This document shows positions 39,317-48,489 of a DNA stretch of 64,000 bases, one piece after another. Position 1 is the first letter of the stretch; the number at the start of each line of letters is the position of its first letter. The stretch lies in the NCBI RefSeq assembly GCF_030815985.1, contig NZ_JAUSXM010000001.1:3286001-3350000 (forward strand), in the 5' to 3' direction. The notes beneath the pieces are model-generated. The model ran no database searches and had not been told where the DNA came from. It worked only from the letters and a program-made list of their open reading frames with translations. This DNA is from Paenibacillus sp. W2I17 (lineage in GTDB: Bacteria; Bacillota; Bacilli; Paenibacillales; Paenibacillaceae). Made by a program: the position numbers and the translations under genes.

Positions 39317-39874
39317 CTAACGACGATAATACGAATCATAAATCATGTTATCACTCACATGTCTCCAGTGGCTTATCATCATGATATACAATTGATCCAG
39401 TGGCACTGTGAGGCTACTTTGGGCAACGCTGATGGTCGCATCGACCATATTGCTGTTGACCGTCATCAATTTGCGTTTCATCCCGTTCTGGCGATCCAGA
39501 AAGGCTTTCTCGTCCCGCAATTTGACCCCGATCATTTTCTGTCCCATCAATTCATACATAAAAATATTCTCAACGTCTCTCCAGGCCACTGCTCCTCCTG
39601 CGGTATAAGAAGATGCATCCACAAACCCATCCTCATCAATTACAAAAGAAGGTTCCTTCTTAATCATCTTTACCAGACTGTAGCAGAAACATAGCCCAAA
39701 AAACAAAATGGATAGAAGTCCAATCACATCCGAAAGGATGGAATCATTCGTAACTGAAGAACTATCAAAAATCAAAAAAAATCCGGCTACCACAAAAAGT
39801 GCTGCCCCTGCCGTGAGCCACGCCATTCGTTTCCGGCTTGGATATTCCACATGCTGCTCATAGGATGTGCTCAA
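39317..39874 (-). CDS. Two-helix membrane protein, STM3941-like
   Basis: A protein of about 185 residues with two membrane helices near the start (AWLTAGAALFVVAGFFLIF and IGLLSILFFGLCFCYSLV). A soluble part follows, with the segment AVAWRDVENIFMYELMGQK. This resembles the STM3941 family of unknown function. A TTG at 39874 is preferred as start because GGAGGAGG ends nine bases before it; an in-frame ATG at 39907 lies before that site. Confidence 0.6.
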   Translation of the reverse strand: MSTSYEQHVEYPSRKRMAWLTAGAALFVVAGFFLIFDSSSVTNDSILSDVIGLLSILFFGLCFCYSLVKMIKKEPSFVIDEDGFVDASSYTAGGAVAWRDVENIFMYELMGQKMIGVKLRDEKAFLDRQNGMKRKLMTVNSNMVDATISVAQSSLTVPLDQLYIMMISHWRHVSDNMIYDSYYRR

Positions 39875-40092
39875 CGTAACGTTCCTCCTCCATTGCGACT
39901 GAATCATACGAGTTCTATATAAACGAATGGCTAAGAACCAATACCTGAATGTAGAACAGGAATTGCATTGTACATTAAACCAAATTAACCAATGTTAAAC
40001 ATTGAATTAAGACCATTTTTCGTCATTTCTGCGCTTATTCAACATTAGGATTCGTCATCCTTCGAGCAAATCCTTTTAACACAACTATATGA

Positions 40093-40156
40093 ATTGAACT
40101 AAAGAATGTTTGCACTGGCCACTCCGATGACAGAACAACCTTCCGATCGCTGTTAT
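40093..40156 (+). repeat. Truncated copy of dispersed hairpin repeat (family A)
   Basis: GAACTAAAGAATGTTTGCAC, CACTCCGATGACAGAACAACC (left arm) and TTCCGATCGCTGTTAT match the copies at 1209 and 21426. The sequence then diverges after TTAT, so the right half of the hairpin is absent. The rest of this 394-base gap holds no coding signal. Confidence 0.65.
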
Positions 40157-40268
40157 AAAAGTCTCCCCTCCCATCCTTAGTCATATTGTCCTGTCCCTAG
40201 CTTTCCGTTAATATAAATGGAAAGGTTAGGAAATTAACCAATTCTAATTCATGGTGGGAGGACAAACA

Positions 40269-42278
40269 ATGATGAGTCAGCGCGGCATAACATCGGAAGA
40301 TCTTTATCAGATTACATGGGTTAATGATCCAACTCCGTCCCCTCAAGGCGGACAACTGGTATATGTAAGCCGGAAAACGAATGAAGCACGTGACGGTTAT
40401 TGTTCTCACCTAAGACTGCTTCATCTGGGAAGTCAAAAGGATAGGTCCTTTACCTCTGGTGAGAAGGATCATTCCCCTGCCTGGTCGCCCGATGGGTCTC
40501 AGCTTGCCTTTTTAAGAGAGGTTGATGGGAAATCCCAAGTGTGGATTATCGCATCAGATGGCGGAGAAGCACAGCAAATCAGTCACCTGAAACATGGCGT
40601 AAGTTCCCTGCTCTGGTCACCAGATGGTCATACCATACTTGTGAAATCATCCGTGGATATGAGCGGAGATGAAGAATCAGAACATACAGATCCTATAGAC
40701 GATAAACCCAAACTGCTGCAAGAACATGTCGTAGACCGGATTCGCATGAAATCAGATGCCAGTGGATTATGGAACGGTCGACGTTCCCACCTTTTCGCTC
40801 TCGCACCGATCGATGTGGAACCACTCCCTGTAACTACAGGTCATTATGACGTTGGAGACTACGCTTGGTCCCCGGACGGAACATCCATCGCTTGGATTGC
40901 GCAGATGCCTGAAGAAGGCGAGGACCATAATGATTACACCCTGACTAATCATGTGTACCTTGCCAAGGCAGACGGATCGGATGTGCAACAGTTGACCCCG
41001 GAAGGATATACGTTCAGCCGAATGGCCTTTGCACCGGATGGACAATCTCTTGCACTGCTCGCCAGTGACCGTTCCTATGGAAATGCCACGCTTGTGAAGT
41101 TGTACACCCTTCAGATATCAGGTGGGGAACTCGTATGTCTGAGCACGGATTGGGACGTACAGTTGAATCACAGCATTGTTGGCGACATGCGTTCACATCT
41201 GACAACCACGGGGCCTGTATTCAGCAGAGATGGTTCTTCAATCTTCTGTCTGGCGACCATCCATGGTAGTGTACGCATCGCCAAATTCGCTCGAGACGGC
41301 AGCAGTGCCGACTATATATGGCCTGACGAACGGGAAATTTATCAATTTGCCGAGTTGGAAAACGGGCAGATCGTTGCCGCTGTAGCCGATACACTAAATC
41401 CTGGTGATCTCTATATATATGAACAAGCGGAAAATCCCGGGGTAGAACCGATTCAGCTCACCCGCAGCAATCCACAGCTTGAGGATGAGATCCATCTAAG
41501 TACACCTGAGACCTTCTGGTTCAATTCCTCAGATGGCCTACGGCTGCAAGGATGGATCATGAAACCTCATGGCATGGTCGACGGGGTCAAAATCCCGACC
41601 ATTCTGGAGATTCATGGCGGCCCGCACATGATGTATGGTTTTACATTTATGCACGAGTTCCAAATTCTCGCCGCACAAGGCTACGCTGTTGTGTATATCA
41701 ATCCACGCGGTGGCCTCGGATACGGGCAGCAGTTTGTAGACGCCTGTCGCGGAGATTATGGCGGTGGCGATTATCGCGATCTCATGGAGAGTGTGGATTA
41801 TGCCCTGTCCCAGTATGAGTTTATCGATGAATCCAGATTGGGCGTAACCGGGGGCAGTTATGGTGGCTTCATGACCAACTGGATTGTTGGACACACGGAC
41901 CGCTTTAAGGCGGCTGTTACCCAGCGTTCCATCTCCAATTGGCTATCCTTCTACGGTGTAAGTGACATTGGATATTTCTTCACGGAAGACCAGATTGGCG
42001 GTAACGCGTGGGATGACACGGAAAAACTGTGGAAACATTCTCCGCTCGCTTATGTCGGCAACGTGAGTACTCCGCTGCTCATTTTACATGGCGAACAGGA
42101 TCTGCGGTGTCCAATTGAACAGGCCGAGCAATTGTTCATTGCGCTGAAAAGAGGCAAGCAGACCACAAGGCTCGTTCGTTTCCCAGGGGCAAACCACGAG
42201 TTGTCCCGTGGAGGTCACCCTCACTTGAGGGTACGCCGTTTGGAGCATATTGCCGGATGGTTTAACGAGTACCTGTAG
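40269..42278 (+). CDS. S9-family peptidase (acylaminoacyl-peptidase/prolyl oligopeptidase type)
   Basis: A 669-residue cytoplasmic serine peptidase. The first 390 or so residues are a WD40-like beta-propeller with repeated SPDG/APDG motifs. The C-terminal alpha/beta-hydrolase domain has an oxyanion-region HGGPH, the nucleophile Ser in GGSYGG, an Asp in HGEQDLRCP and a His in GANHELSRGG. Such enzymes release N-blocked or small peptides; Bacillus YuxL is similar. The ATG at 40269 follows GGGAGGACAAACA; an in-frame ATG at 40251 precedes that site. Confidence 0.9.
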   Translation: MMSQRGITSEDLYQITWVNDPTPSPQGGQLVYVSRKTNEARDGYCSHLRLLHLGSQKDRSFTSGEKDHSPAWSPDGSQLAFLREVDGKSQVWIIASDGGEAQQISHLKHGVSSLLWSPDGHTILVKSSVDMSGDEESEHTDPIDDKPKLLQEHVVDRIRMKSDASGLWNGRRSHLFALAPIDVEPLPVTTGHYDVGDYAWSPDGTSIAWIAQMPEEGEDHNDYTLTNHVYLAKADGSDVQQLTPEGYTFSRMAFAPDGQSLALLASDRSYGNATLVKLYTLQISGGELVCLSTDWDVQLNHSIVGDMRSHLTTTGPVFSRDGSSIFCLATIHGSVRIAKFARDGSSADYIWPDEREIYQFAELENGQIVAAVADTLNPGDLYIYEQAENPGVEPIQLTRSNPQLEDEIHLSTPETFWFNSSDGLRLQGWIMKPHGMVDGVKIPTILEIHGGPHMMYGFTFMHEFQILAAQGYAVVYINPRGGLGYGQQFVDACRGDYGGGDYRDLMESVDYALSQYEFIDESRLGVTGGSYGGFMTNWIVGHTDRFKAAVTQRSISNWLSFYGVSDIGYFFTEDQIGGNAWDDTEKLWKHSPLAYVGNVSTPLLILHGEQDLRCPIEQAEQLFIALKRGKQTTRLVRFPGANHELSRGGHPHLRVRRLEHIAGWFNEYL

Positions 42279-42336
42279 CGGACTAATATCTAGACTATTA
42301 ATTCAGAGTATAGAACCAGATATGGATTCAACCCTA

Positions 42337-42380
42337 AAAGCCGTCCAATGAAATCTGTTATGATTTCAACGGGCGGCTTT
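42337..42380. terminator. Hairpin terminator between convergent genes
   Basis: AAAGCCGTCC/GGGCGGCTTT and inner TGAAATC/GATTTCA form a two-part stem. T-runs are short on both sides, so efficiency is uncertain. Confidence 0.6.
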
Positions 42381-42408
42381 GGCCGTTCACTTTTTATAGA
42401 AGCAAAGA

Positions 42409-43098
42409 TTACTCTTCGCCCCACACTACGGTGATTTCATTCAGATCCTTGTTGGTTGCAGACACCGAACCCGTGATGGTTACGGCATATTTGCCATCTT
42501 CACGACCCACGATGCTGAAGCCGTCTGCCTGGATATCCTGAGTGTTCTGACTTAGATTTTTGGTCTGGTAGTAGTCTTTGTAGGATGTTCCAACGGTTAG
42601 CAACGTTTCTTTGGTTGTGTACGTGAGCACTACTTTTTTGTCACCATCCATTATGTTCTCAATGAGACTTGTTGCCTTTGCATCCTTCGGTAATGGGAAA
42701 TCTGCTGGCAGATACTTGGACTTCACACCTGTCGTCTGTGAGTTCGTGCCTGTAGATGGTGATGTCGATCCACTGTTGCCTGTGGATGTTGACCCACCAG
42801 AAGAGCTTGAAGAACCGATGCTTACTTTATTGTTTTGGGAATCATACTTCACTTCGGTCTTCAACGCATCTGCAATCGAACGAACGGGGAGATATGTACT
42901 GCCTTGATATGTAATTGGCGCAAGCTTTTTGCCCTGGTCACCTGTCGGTGTAAATTTCTGTCCGTTCACTTCGATGGCGAGCCCATGGTTCAGATAAGCT
43001 TTGATTGTCTCCAGTTGTGTACCTGCATATACACCTGCCGATCCGGTTAACACCATGCCAAACACACCCGCAGCAACCAACCACTTTTTGCTTTTCAT
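42409..43098 (-). CDS. Secreted protein with copper-amine-oxidase-like stalk domain
   Basis: A 229-residue exported protein. The signal peptide is MKSKKWLVAAGVFGMVLTGS, likely cleaved after VYA. A stalk-type domain (IEVNGQKFTPTG through YLPVRSIADAL) follows. Next is a Ser/Gly/Thr-rich linker around residues 95-125, and then a C-terminal domain beginning KSKYLPADFPLPKDAKATSL. Stalk domains are common in Paenibacillus envelope proteins; the role of the C-terminal part is unknown. AGGAGG lies upstream of the ATG. Confidence 0.8.
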   Translation of the reverse strand: MKSKKWLVAAGVFGMVLTGSAGVYAGTQLETIKAYLNHGLAIEVNGQKFTPTGDQGKKLAPITYQGSTYLPVRSIADALKTEVKYDSQNNKVSIGSSSSSGGSTSTGNSGSTSPSTGTNSQTTGVKSKYLPADFPLPKDAKATSLIENIMDGDKKVVLTYTTKETLLTVGTSYKDYYQTKNLSQNTQDIQADGFSIVGREDGKYAVTITGSVSATNKDLNEITVVWGEE

Positions 43099-43508
43099 CC
43101 CTAAACGCCTCCTGAGTTCAAATGTCAGCCTTATGCATAATACGATTCAAGCGATCGCTCGATGTACGCGAAAGACTCATGTAGTTATGCTCATCATGTA
43201 TGGGTACGAGCTTATTCGGATAACAGCCCGTTGTTCCACCAAATGTTAGCAATATAATAGCATCTGACATGAGGTTGTAAACGATAAATGGACAAAACAG
43301 GACCAAGGACGTACAAAAATAGTCTTTGTCGTATGCCCGCTGTTCTCTGGCTCGTTAAGTTGTTCTTATATGAATAAAGTCCCGAAATCCGGACCATACA
43401 TATGAAGCTAATCATACACGCACAACAGTTGCGAAATTAACCAATGTATTAGATAATTATTTGTCGATTTGTGGTCGAAGGAACGGAACTCAAGGGGGAT
43501 TAAATACG
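43099..43508. other. Intergenic region between divergent stalk-domain and PatB-like genes
   Basis: About 410 bases with no convincing gene. It should contain both promoters, but I see no consensus strong enough to mark. Confidence 0.5.
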
Positions 43509-44702
43509 ATGAATAACAATAACAGTACATTTGATCAGTCTATTAACCGGATCTCTACCGGATCAGAAAAATGGGATGCGCTTGAGGATATCTTCGGTGC
43601 TGCTGATGCGCTTCCGATGTGGGTGGCCGATATGGATTTTGCTGCTCCACCATCCGTCATTCAGGCCCTGCAAACACGGATGGAGCACGGAATTTTTGGT
43701 TATACAGTGCGGACTGAGGCGTATCATGCAGCTGTTGCAGGGTGGATGGAACGGCGTCACAACTGGAAAATTAACGATGACTGGATCGTATTCACTCCAG
43801 GTATTGTGCCCGCACTCAGCATTGCTGTACAACGATTCACCGATCCTGGAGATGCTGTAGTCATCCAAACTCCGGTGTATGCGCCCTTCTATGAAGTAGT
43901 ACGTGGTCAAGGTCGTGAACTGATCACCAATCCTTTGGTAGAGAATAACGGTCATTACACGATGGATCTGGAACAACTGGAATCCAGCTTGCAGACCGGT
44001 CGGGTCAAAATGCTGATTCTGTGCAGTCCTCATAACCCGGTTGGACGGGTATGGACTCGTGAGGAGCTTGAAGGGCTTACGTCACTGTGTCTGCAATACA
44101 ACGTACTGATGGTTTCAGATGAAATCCATGCCGATCTTGTTCATCAGCGCGGAACTCATACACCACTGACCCTGATCTCGGACGCCGTCTCTGATCTAAG
44201 TATCATCTGTACGGCTCCAAGCAAAACGTTCAACATTCCTGGCCTCTGCACATCCAACATCATCATCCCCAATGCCAAGTTGCGGGAATCGTTCGCGCAG
44301 GGTGTTAAAACGATGGGACTTGCCAGTATCAGTACACTGGGGGCTGTTGCAACCGAAGCTGCATACAACGGAGCCGAGGAATGGCTGGATGAGTGCCTTG
44401 CCTATATCCGTGGAAATATGGAGTATGTACAACAGTATGTTACGGAACACATGCCACAGATCAAAATGCATCTGCCCGAAGCAACCTATCTGTTATGGAT
44501 GGATTTCCGGGAATTGAATATTCCCCATGCACAACTATGCAACACGCTGCTTCATGAAGCAGGGCTTGCTTTCAATGACGGGAGCTTCTTTGGAACAGAG
44601 GGTACAGGGTTCATGCGTATTAATGTAGCCTGTCCACGTTCTACGGTTGAAGAGGCGATGCGCAGGTTATCTGCGTTGCTAAGCAATGTGTCAGGCAAAT
44701 AA
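43509..44702 (+). CDS. patB: PatB/MalY-type PLP-dependent C-S lyase / aminotransferase
   Basis: A 397-residue fold-type I PLP enzyme. It shows the MalY/PatB start LPMWVADMDFAAPPSVIQAL, the CSPHNPVGRVWTREEL segment, the PLP-contact Asp in VSDEIHADLV and the Schiff-base Lys in TAPSKTFNIPGL. PatB enzymes act as cystathionine or cysteine-conjugate beta-lyases, giving homocysteine or thiols plus pyruvate and ammonia. The ATG at 43509 follows AAGGGGG; the open frame back to 43461 has no better start. It appears monocistronic. Confidence 0.87.
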   Translation: MNNNNSTFDQSINRISTGSEKWDALEDIFGAADALPMWVADMDFAAPPSVIQALQTRMEHGIFGYTVRTEAYHAAVAGWMERRHNWKINDDWIVFTPGIVPALSIAVQRFTDPGDAVVIQTPVYAPFYEVVRGQGRELITNPLVENNGHYTMDLEQLESSLQTGRVKMLILCSPHNPVGRVWTREELEGLTSLCLQYNVLMVSDEIHADLVHQRGTHTPLTLISDAVSDLSIICTAPSKTFNIPGLCTSNIIIPNAKLRESFAQGVKTMGLASISTLGAVATEAAYNGAEEWLDECLAYIRGNMEYVQQYVTEHMPQIKMHLPEATYLLWMDFRELNIPHAQLCNTLLHEAGLAFNDGSFFGTEGTGFMRINVACPRSTVEEAMRRLSALLSNVSGK

Positions 44703-44776
44703 GCGTCAGTTACATCTATGTATGTTTCGAACAAAACGTGTACTGTTCGTTAAATGGTGAATATTTGTCAAAATAG

Positions 44777-44850
44777 AAAAAGGGGTGCCCCGTAGTCAAG
44801 TCCATGACTCACATTCGTGGTCAATGACTGCACAAGGAGCATCCCTTTTG
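44777..44850. terminator. Long hairpin terminator at the end of the nik operon
   Basis: AAAAGGGGTGC and GCATCCCTTTT form the outer stem, with an inner GTCA/TGAC-type arm. On the minus strand a TTTTTCTATTTTG run follows. The plus-strand side may serve patB. Confidence 0.65.
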
Positions 44851-44887
44851 TATTCGATCCATTTATTTATTCAAAACATAATTAAAA

Positions 44888-45499
44888 CTACAGTGACATC
44901 GATAGCGGCATCGGAGTAATTCTGTCGCACAGCCTGTCCAACAAATCCCGATCATGGCTTATGATCAATAGCCCCAGATTACGCTGGCGAGCCACCCCCA
45001 TCACGGTATGCCAGATCTGTGCCTGAGTGATCGCATCCAGCATCGTTGTCATCTCATCTGCGATCACGTAACGTGTCGCTGTTCCAAGCGCTCGCGCCAC
45101 ACAGAAACGCTGCAGTTCTCCACCGGATAATTCACTCGGCCTACGGTCCAACCAGGTTTGCTGAATACCCAATGCTTCGAGCAACTGTTCATCCTGCACA
45201 GACGCCTCTTGCAACACGCGGCGCATTCGCCAGCGTGGATTCACAGCTTTCTCCGGGTGCTGGAACACCAGCTGAACCGGACATACTCCTGTACGTGGGA
45301 GTGGTTTCCCATCCAGAAGTACTTGTCCTGCCACAGGTTCGGCATATCCTGCAAGGATGCGACCAAGGCTTGTTTTGCCACAGCCACTTGGTCCCCACAA
45401 GCCAACCACTTCTCCCTGTTGCACCTGCATGTTCATCTGTTGGAATACCCATGATTTCTGATTATAACGGTAACTCACGTCCCGTGCTTCAAGTGACAT
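44888..45499 (-). CDS. nikE: Nickel/peptide ABC transporter ATP-binding protein (NikE-like)
   Basis: A 203-residue ATPase, short for the family because it lacks the C-terminal oligopeptide-binding tail. Walker A is GLWGPSGCGKTS, the signature LSGGELQRFCVARALG, and Walker B YVIADEMTTMLD, with Met in place of the usual Pro after DE. The switch His is in LLIISHDRDLL. It overlaps the preceding ATPase gene by 11 bases and is the last gene of the nickel operon. Confidence 0.85.
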   Translation of the reverse strand: MSLEARDVSYRYNQKSWVFQQMNMQVQQGEVVGLWGPSGCGKTSLGRILAGYAEPVAGQVLLDGKPLPRTGVCPVQLVFQHPEKAVNPRWRMRRVLQEASVQDEQLLEALGIQQTWLDRRPSELSGGELQRFCVARALGTATRYVIADEMTTMLDAITQAQIWHTVMGVARQRNLGLLIISHDRDLLDRLCDRITPMPLSMSL

Positions 45500-46445
45500 G
45501 GAAACACCTCACTTCTCCGCCCCGTACCTTACGAAGCTCTGGACGTTCGCGGGTACATACAGCGGTTGCTGCATTACATCGGGGAGCAAATGAACAGCCT
45601 GTGGTGATCTCTTGACCTGCCAACGGTTGGGAGCCTGGGAGTGGCTGAAATCCGTTCTGCGGCAACGCATTCCAGAGCGCTTTTGTATATGGATGACGAA
45701 GACGTCCTCCATTCCCTTTAAAATCATCCACCTGCGCCGCCTCTACATTGGTCCCCGCGTAAAATACAGCGATGCGATCGGCAGCCGTCAGCGCTGTCGT
45801 AACATCATGCGTAATCCATAGGATACCTACGCCTTCATTTGCAAGCTCGCGAAATTGCTTCATCGTCTCGGCCAGCACTTCGGGATGGATGCCTGGTGTT
45901 GGCTCATCTGCGATGATCAGCTTCGGATGACCGGAGGTCGCTGTAGCCATCAACACCCGCCTTGCCATACCTCCGGACAACTCAAACGGGTATTTCCCGG
46001 CTGTTCCTTGAGGAAGATGATATCGCTCCGTCAGCTCCTGCTCCGTCTTTTTCGTATGGGATCGAGTTATGAAGCCGCGCTTCCGTCCCAAATCTCGGGT
46101 TACCGGCTGAACTTGTCTTCCCACCTTCATCAGCGGGTCCAAATAACTGACGGATTGTGGAATCAACACCAGTTCGTCTCCACGCAGATGAAGCTGCCGC
46201 TCTGGGGTTAAAGGCTCGCTATTATAGCTAATTCTACCTTCCAACCTGGCATTGGCAGGCAGAATACCCATAACGGCTTGAGCCAGCACACTTTTACCCG
46301 ATCCACTTGCGCCTACAACAGCCACGATCTCGCCCTTGTTTACGGAAAGATCCAGATTCTGAATAACATAAGTCTGTTCGTGCCCAAACCAACCACGAGC
46401 GCGCCGAAATGACACCGATACTCCCTCAATATCAAGCAGAGCCAT
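45489..46445 (-). CDS. nikD: Nickel/peptide ABC transporter ATP-binding protein (NikD-like)
   Basis: A 318-residue ATPase with Walker A VVGASGSGKSV, signature LSGGMARRVLMA, Walker B LIIADEPTPGI and switch ILWITHDVTTA. The C-terminal part has the Cys-containing oligopeptide/nickel transporter tail (TTGCSFAPRCNAATAVCTRE). GAGGTGAGG overlaps the nikC end and precedes the ATG, and only two bases separate the genes. Confidence 0.88.
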   Translation of the reverse strand: MALLDIEGVSVSFRRARGWFGHEQTYVIQNLDLSVNKGEIVAVVGASGSGKSVLAQAVMGILPANARLEGRISYNSEPLTPERQLHLRGDELVLIPQSVSYLDPLMKVGRQVQPVTRDLGRKRGFITRSHTKKTEQELTERYHLPQGTAGKYPFELSGGMARRVLMATATSGHPKLIIADEPTPGIHPEVLAETMKQFRELANEGVGILWITHDVTTALTAADRIAVFYAGTNVEAAQVDDFKGNGGRLRHPYTKALWNALPQNGFQPLPGSQPLAGQEITTGCSFAPRCNAATAVCTRERPELRKVRGGEVRCFHVT

Positions 46446-46447
46446 AT

Positions 46448-47455
46448 TTACCTCACCTCCCTCGAACTACCTGTACCCGTCAATGTCTTCAGACTGTTGC
46501 CCAATACATCAAACGCACGAACAACCAGCAACAATGCTAGTCCCGGGAAAAAGGCGAGCCACCACATGCCAGCAGATAAATATCTCATCGACTCTGACAA
46601 AATAATTCCAATTGCCGGTTGTTGCGGGGACAACCCCAGCCCCAGAAACGTAATGGCTGCCTCGTGCAGAATCGCATGGGGAAAGATTAGCAGTACGCCA
46701 ACGAACAGCTGCGGGACCAGATGTGGCAGCATATGCTGCACCGCAATCTGTAACCGCGATTGACCCAACTTGTGTGAAATCTGAATGTACTCTGCGGATT
46801 TCAGTTGGATCATCTCCGCTCGTACAATCCGGGCCAGATTCGGCCAGTGTGTCAGCGCAATCGCTGCCGCCACTCCTGCCAAACCTCCACCGAATACAAA
46901 GGCCAACATAACCAGCGATACCAGATGGGGCACACTGAGGAACAAGTCGATAATCCATGAGATTACCCGGTCAGCAGCCTTGCTTGAAGCAGCAGCCAAA
47001 CCCAACAGCAGTGCGATCAATCCGCCACCACATGCAGCAAGCAATCCCACTTGAATGCTGGTTGCCAATCCTTTTAACGTACGCATGAACATATCTCTTC
47101 CGAGCCAATCCGTTCCAAATGGATGCGCCCAGGTTGGAGCCAAATTCCGATCCATTAATGAAGTCAGCGTAGAACCAGCCGGAAGCAGCCTGCCCGTCAA
47201 CCACACAACGGCAATCCAGATCACCGCGAGGCTTCCCCAGATCACCGCTCTTTGGCGAGGGTTGCGGAAATTTTGGTCTCTGGCAGCCGTATAATCTTTT
47301 CTCGTTTGGCGTGTTGTTCCTGTTCCTTTTCCAGTCTCAGCTTGTAGAGACCCTGTATTAATGTTGTACCGTACCTCTTGATTCGCAGTTTTCACTTTCT
47401 GTACTTCGGCTGTTTCTGCCGTCTGCTCGGAGGAGCGTTCTACCGTCTGCTTCAT
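46448..47455 (-). CDS. nikC: Nickel ABC transporter permease (NikC-like)
   Basis: A 335-residue permease with helices typical of the DppC/NikC family. It has the conserved HPFGTDWLGRDMFMRTLKG segment, and the cytoplasmic EAA-type loop spans LARIVRAEMIQLKSAEYIQI and SHKLGQSRLQIAVQHMLPHL. An unusually long charged N-terminal extension of about 65 residues precedes the first helix. The start codon overlaps the nikB stop by four bases (ATGA). Confidence 0.88.
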   Translation of the reverse strand: MKQTVERSSEQTAETAEVQKVKTANQEVRYNINTGSLQAETGKGTGTTRQTRKDYTAARDQNFRNPRQRAVIWGSLAVIWIAVVWLTGRLLPAGSTLTSLMDRNLAPTWAHPFGTDWLGRDMFMRTLKGLATSIQVGLLAACGGGLIALLLGLAAASSKAADRVISWIIDLFLSVPHLVSLVMLAFVFGGGLAGVAAAIALTHWPNLARIVRAEMIQLKSAEYIQISHKLGQSRLQIAVQHMLPHLVPQLFVGVLLIFPHAILHEAAITFLGLGLSPQQPAIGIILSESMRYLSAGMWWLAFFPGLALLLVVRAFDVLGNSLKTLTGTGSSREVR

Positions 47456-48447
47456 GACATCAGCTCCTCCTTCATCCGTGGATCAATCATGCGATACAGA
47501 ATGTCAGCCACCATATTACCTGTAAAAACAAATATCGCACTGCACATCACAAGTCCGAGCAGCAGTGGAACATCTCCACGCAACCCCGCCTGAACCGTTG
47601 CCTGACCAAGGCCGGGGTATGAAAATACCTGTTCTGCAAGCACAGCCCCACCAAACAGTTCACTGAACGAAGCAAATTGCAGCGTGATGGCTGGCAAAAC
47701 AACATGTCTGAACCCATGTCGACGGAACAGCTGAAATCCACGCTCACCCCGCGCTCTCGCAAACAGAATATAATCTGACTCGAGCACATCCGTGAGCTTC
47801 TGCTTGGTATGCAAAGCAATAGAAGCTACCCCAGTCAAACTGAGGGTCAACGCTGGCAGAATCATATGAATAGCTCGATCTCCCCATGTGACCTGATCAG
47901 CTGACATTCCTGCGGGTACCCCAAGGCCAACTGGAAGCCATCCGAGCCACACCCCAAATACCATTAGCAGCAACAGCGCAATCCAGAATACCGGCGTGGA
48001 GGCCAGCGTATAACAATACCAACAGATCAGGCGATCCAGCTTCGAATCGCGTCTCATGGCGGCAACTACACCAAGAGTGAACCCAATGATACCAGATAGT
48101 AGCCAGGCTACAGCCATTAGTGCGATAGAATTCATGAATCGTTCCTGTATAATATCCGCTACAGGCTGTCTGTAGATCATCGAAGTTCCCAGATCTCCCT
48201 GAATCAGCGCTTGTCCCCAGGCTAGTAATCGTTCCATGGGAGATTCATTCAATCCCCACCGTTCTTCTATAAGATTGCGCTGTTCGGCGCTTACCCTGAT
48301 CATGTCTCCACCAATGTAGGCTTCGATCGGGTCCACAGGAGAGAATTGCATTAATATAAAAGACAACACACTGACTCCAACCAATAAAGATACAAGTCGC
48401 AACATTTTAAAACCAACAAATCTGGCCCATCCATTCCTGCCTGTCAT
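47452..48447 (-). CDS. nikB: Nickel ABC transporter permease (NikB-like)
   Basis: A 331-residue DppB/NikB-type permease with six predicted helices. It has the extracytoplasmic segment FSPVDPIEAYIGGDMIRVSA, GDLGTSMIYRQPV and the loop DYILFARARGERGFQLFRRH. The ATG at 48447 follows GGGGAGA by six bases; an in-frame TTG at 48462 lies inside that site. It lies between the binding protein and nikC genes. Confidence 0.9.
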   Translation of the reverse strand: MTGRNGWARFVGFKMLRLVSLLVGVSVLSFILMQFSPVDPIEAYIGGDMIRVSAEQRNLIEERWGLNESPMERLLAWGQALIQGDLGTSMIYRQPVADIIQERFMNSIALMAVAWLLSGIIGFTLGVVAAMRRDSKLDRLICWYCYTLASTPVFWIALLLLMVFGVWLGWLPVGLGVPAGMSADQVTWGDRAIHMILPALTLSLTGVASIALHTKQKLTDVLESDYILFARARGERGFQLFRRHGFRHVVLPAITLQFASFSELFGGAVLAEQVFSYPGLGQATVQAGLRGDVPLLLGLVMCSAIFVFTGNMVADILYRMIDPRMKEELMS

Positions 48448-48489
48448 CCAATCTCTCCCCAATTCAGGCTAAAGCTACCGTTACGTTTC

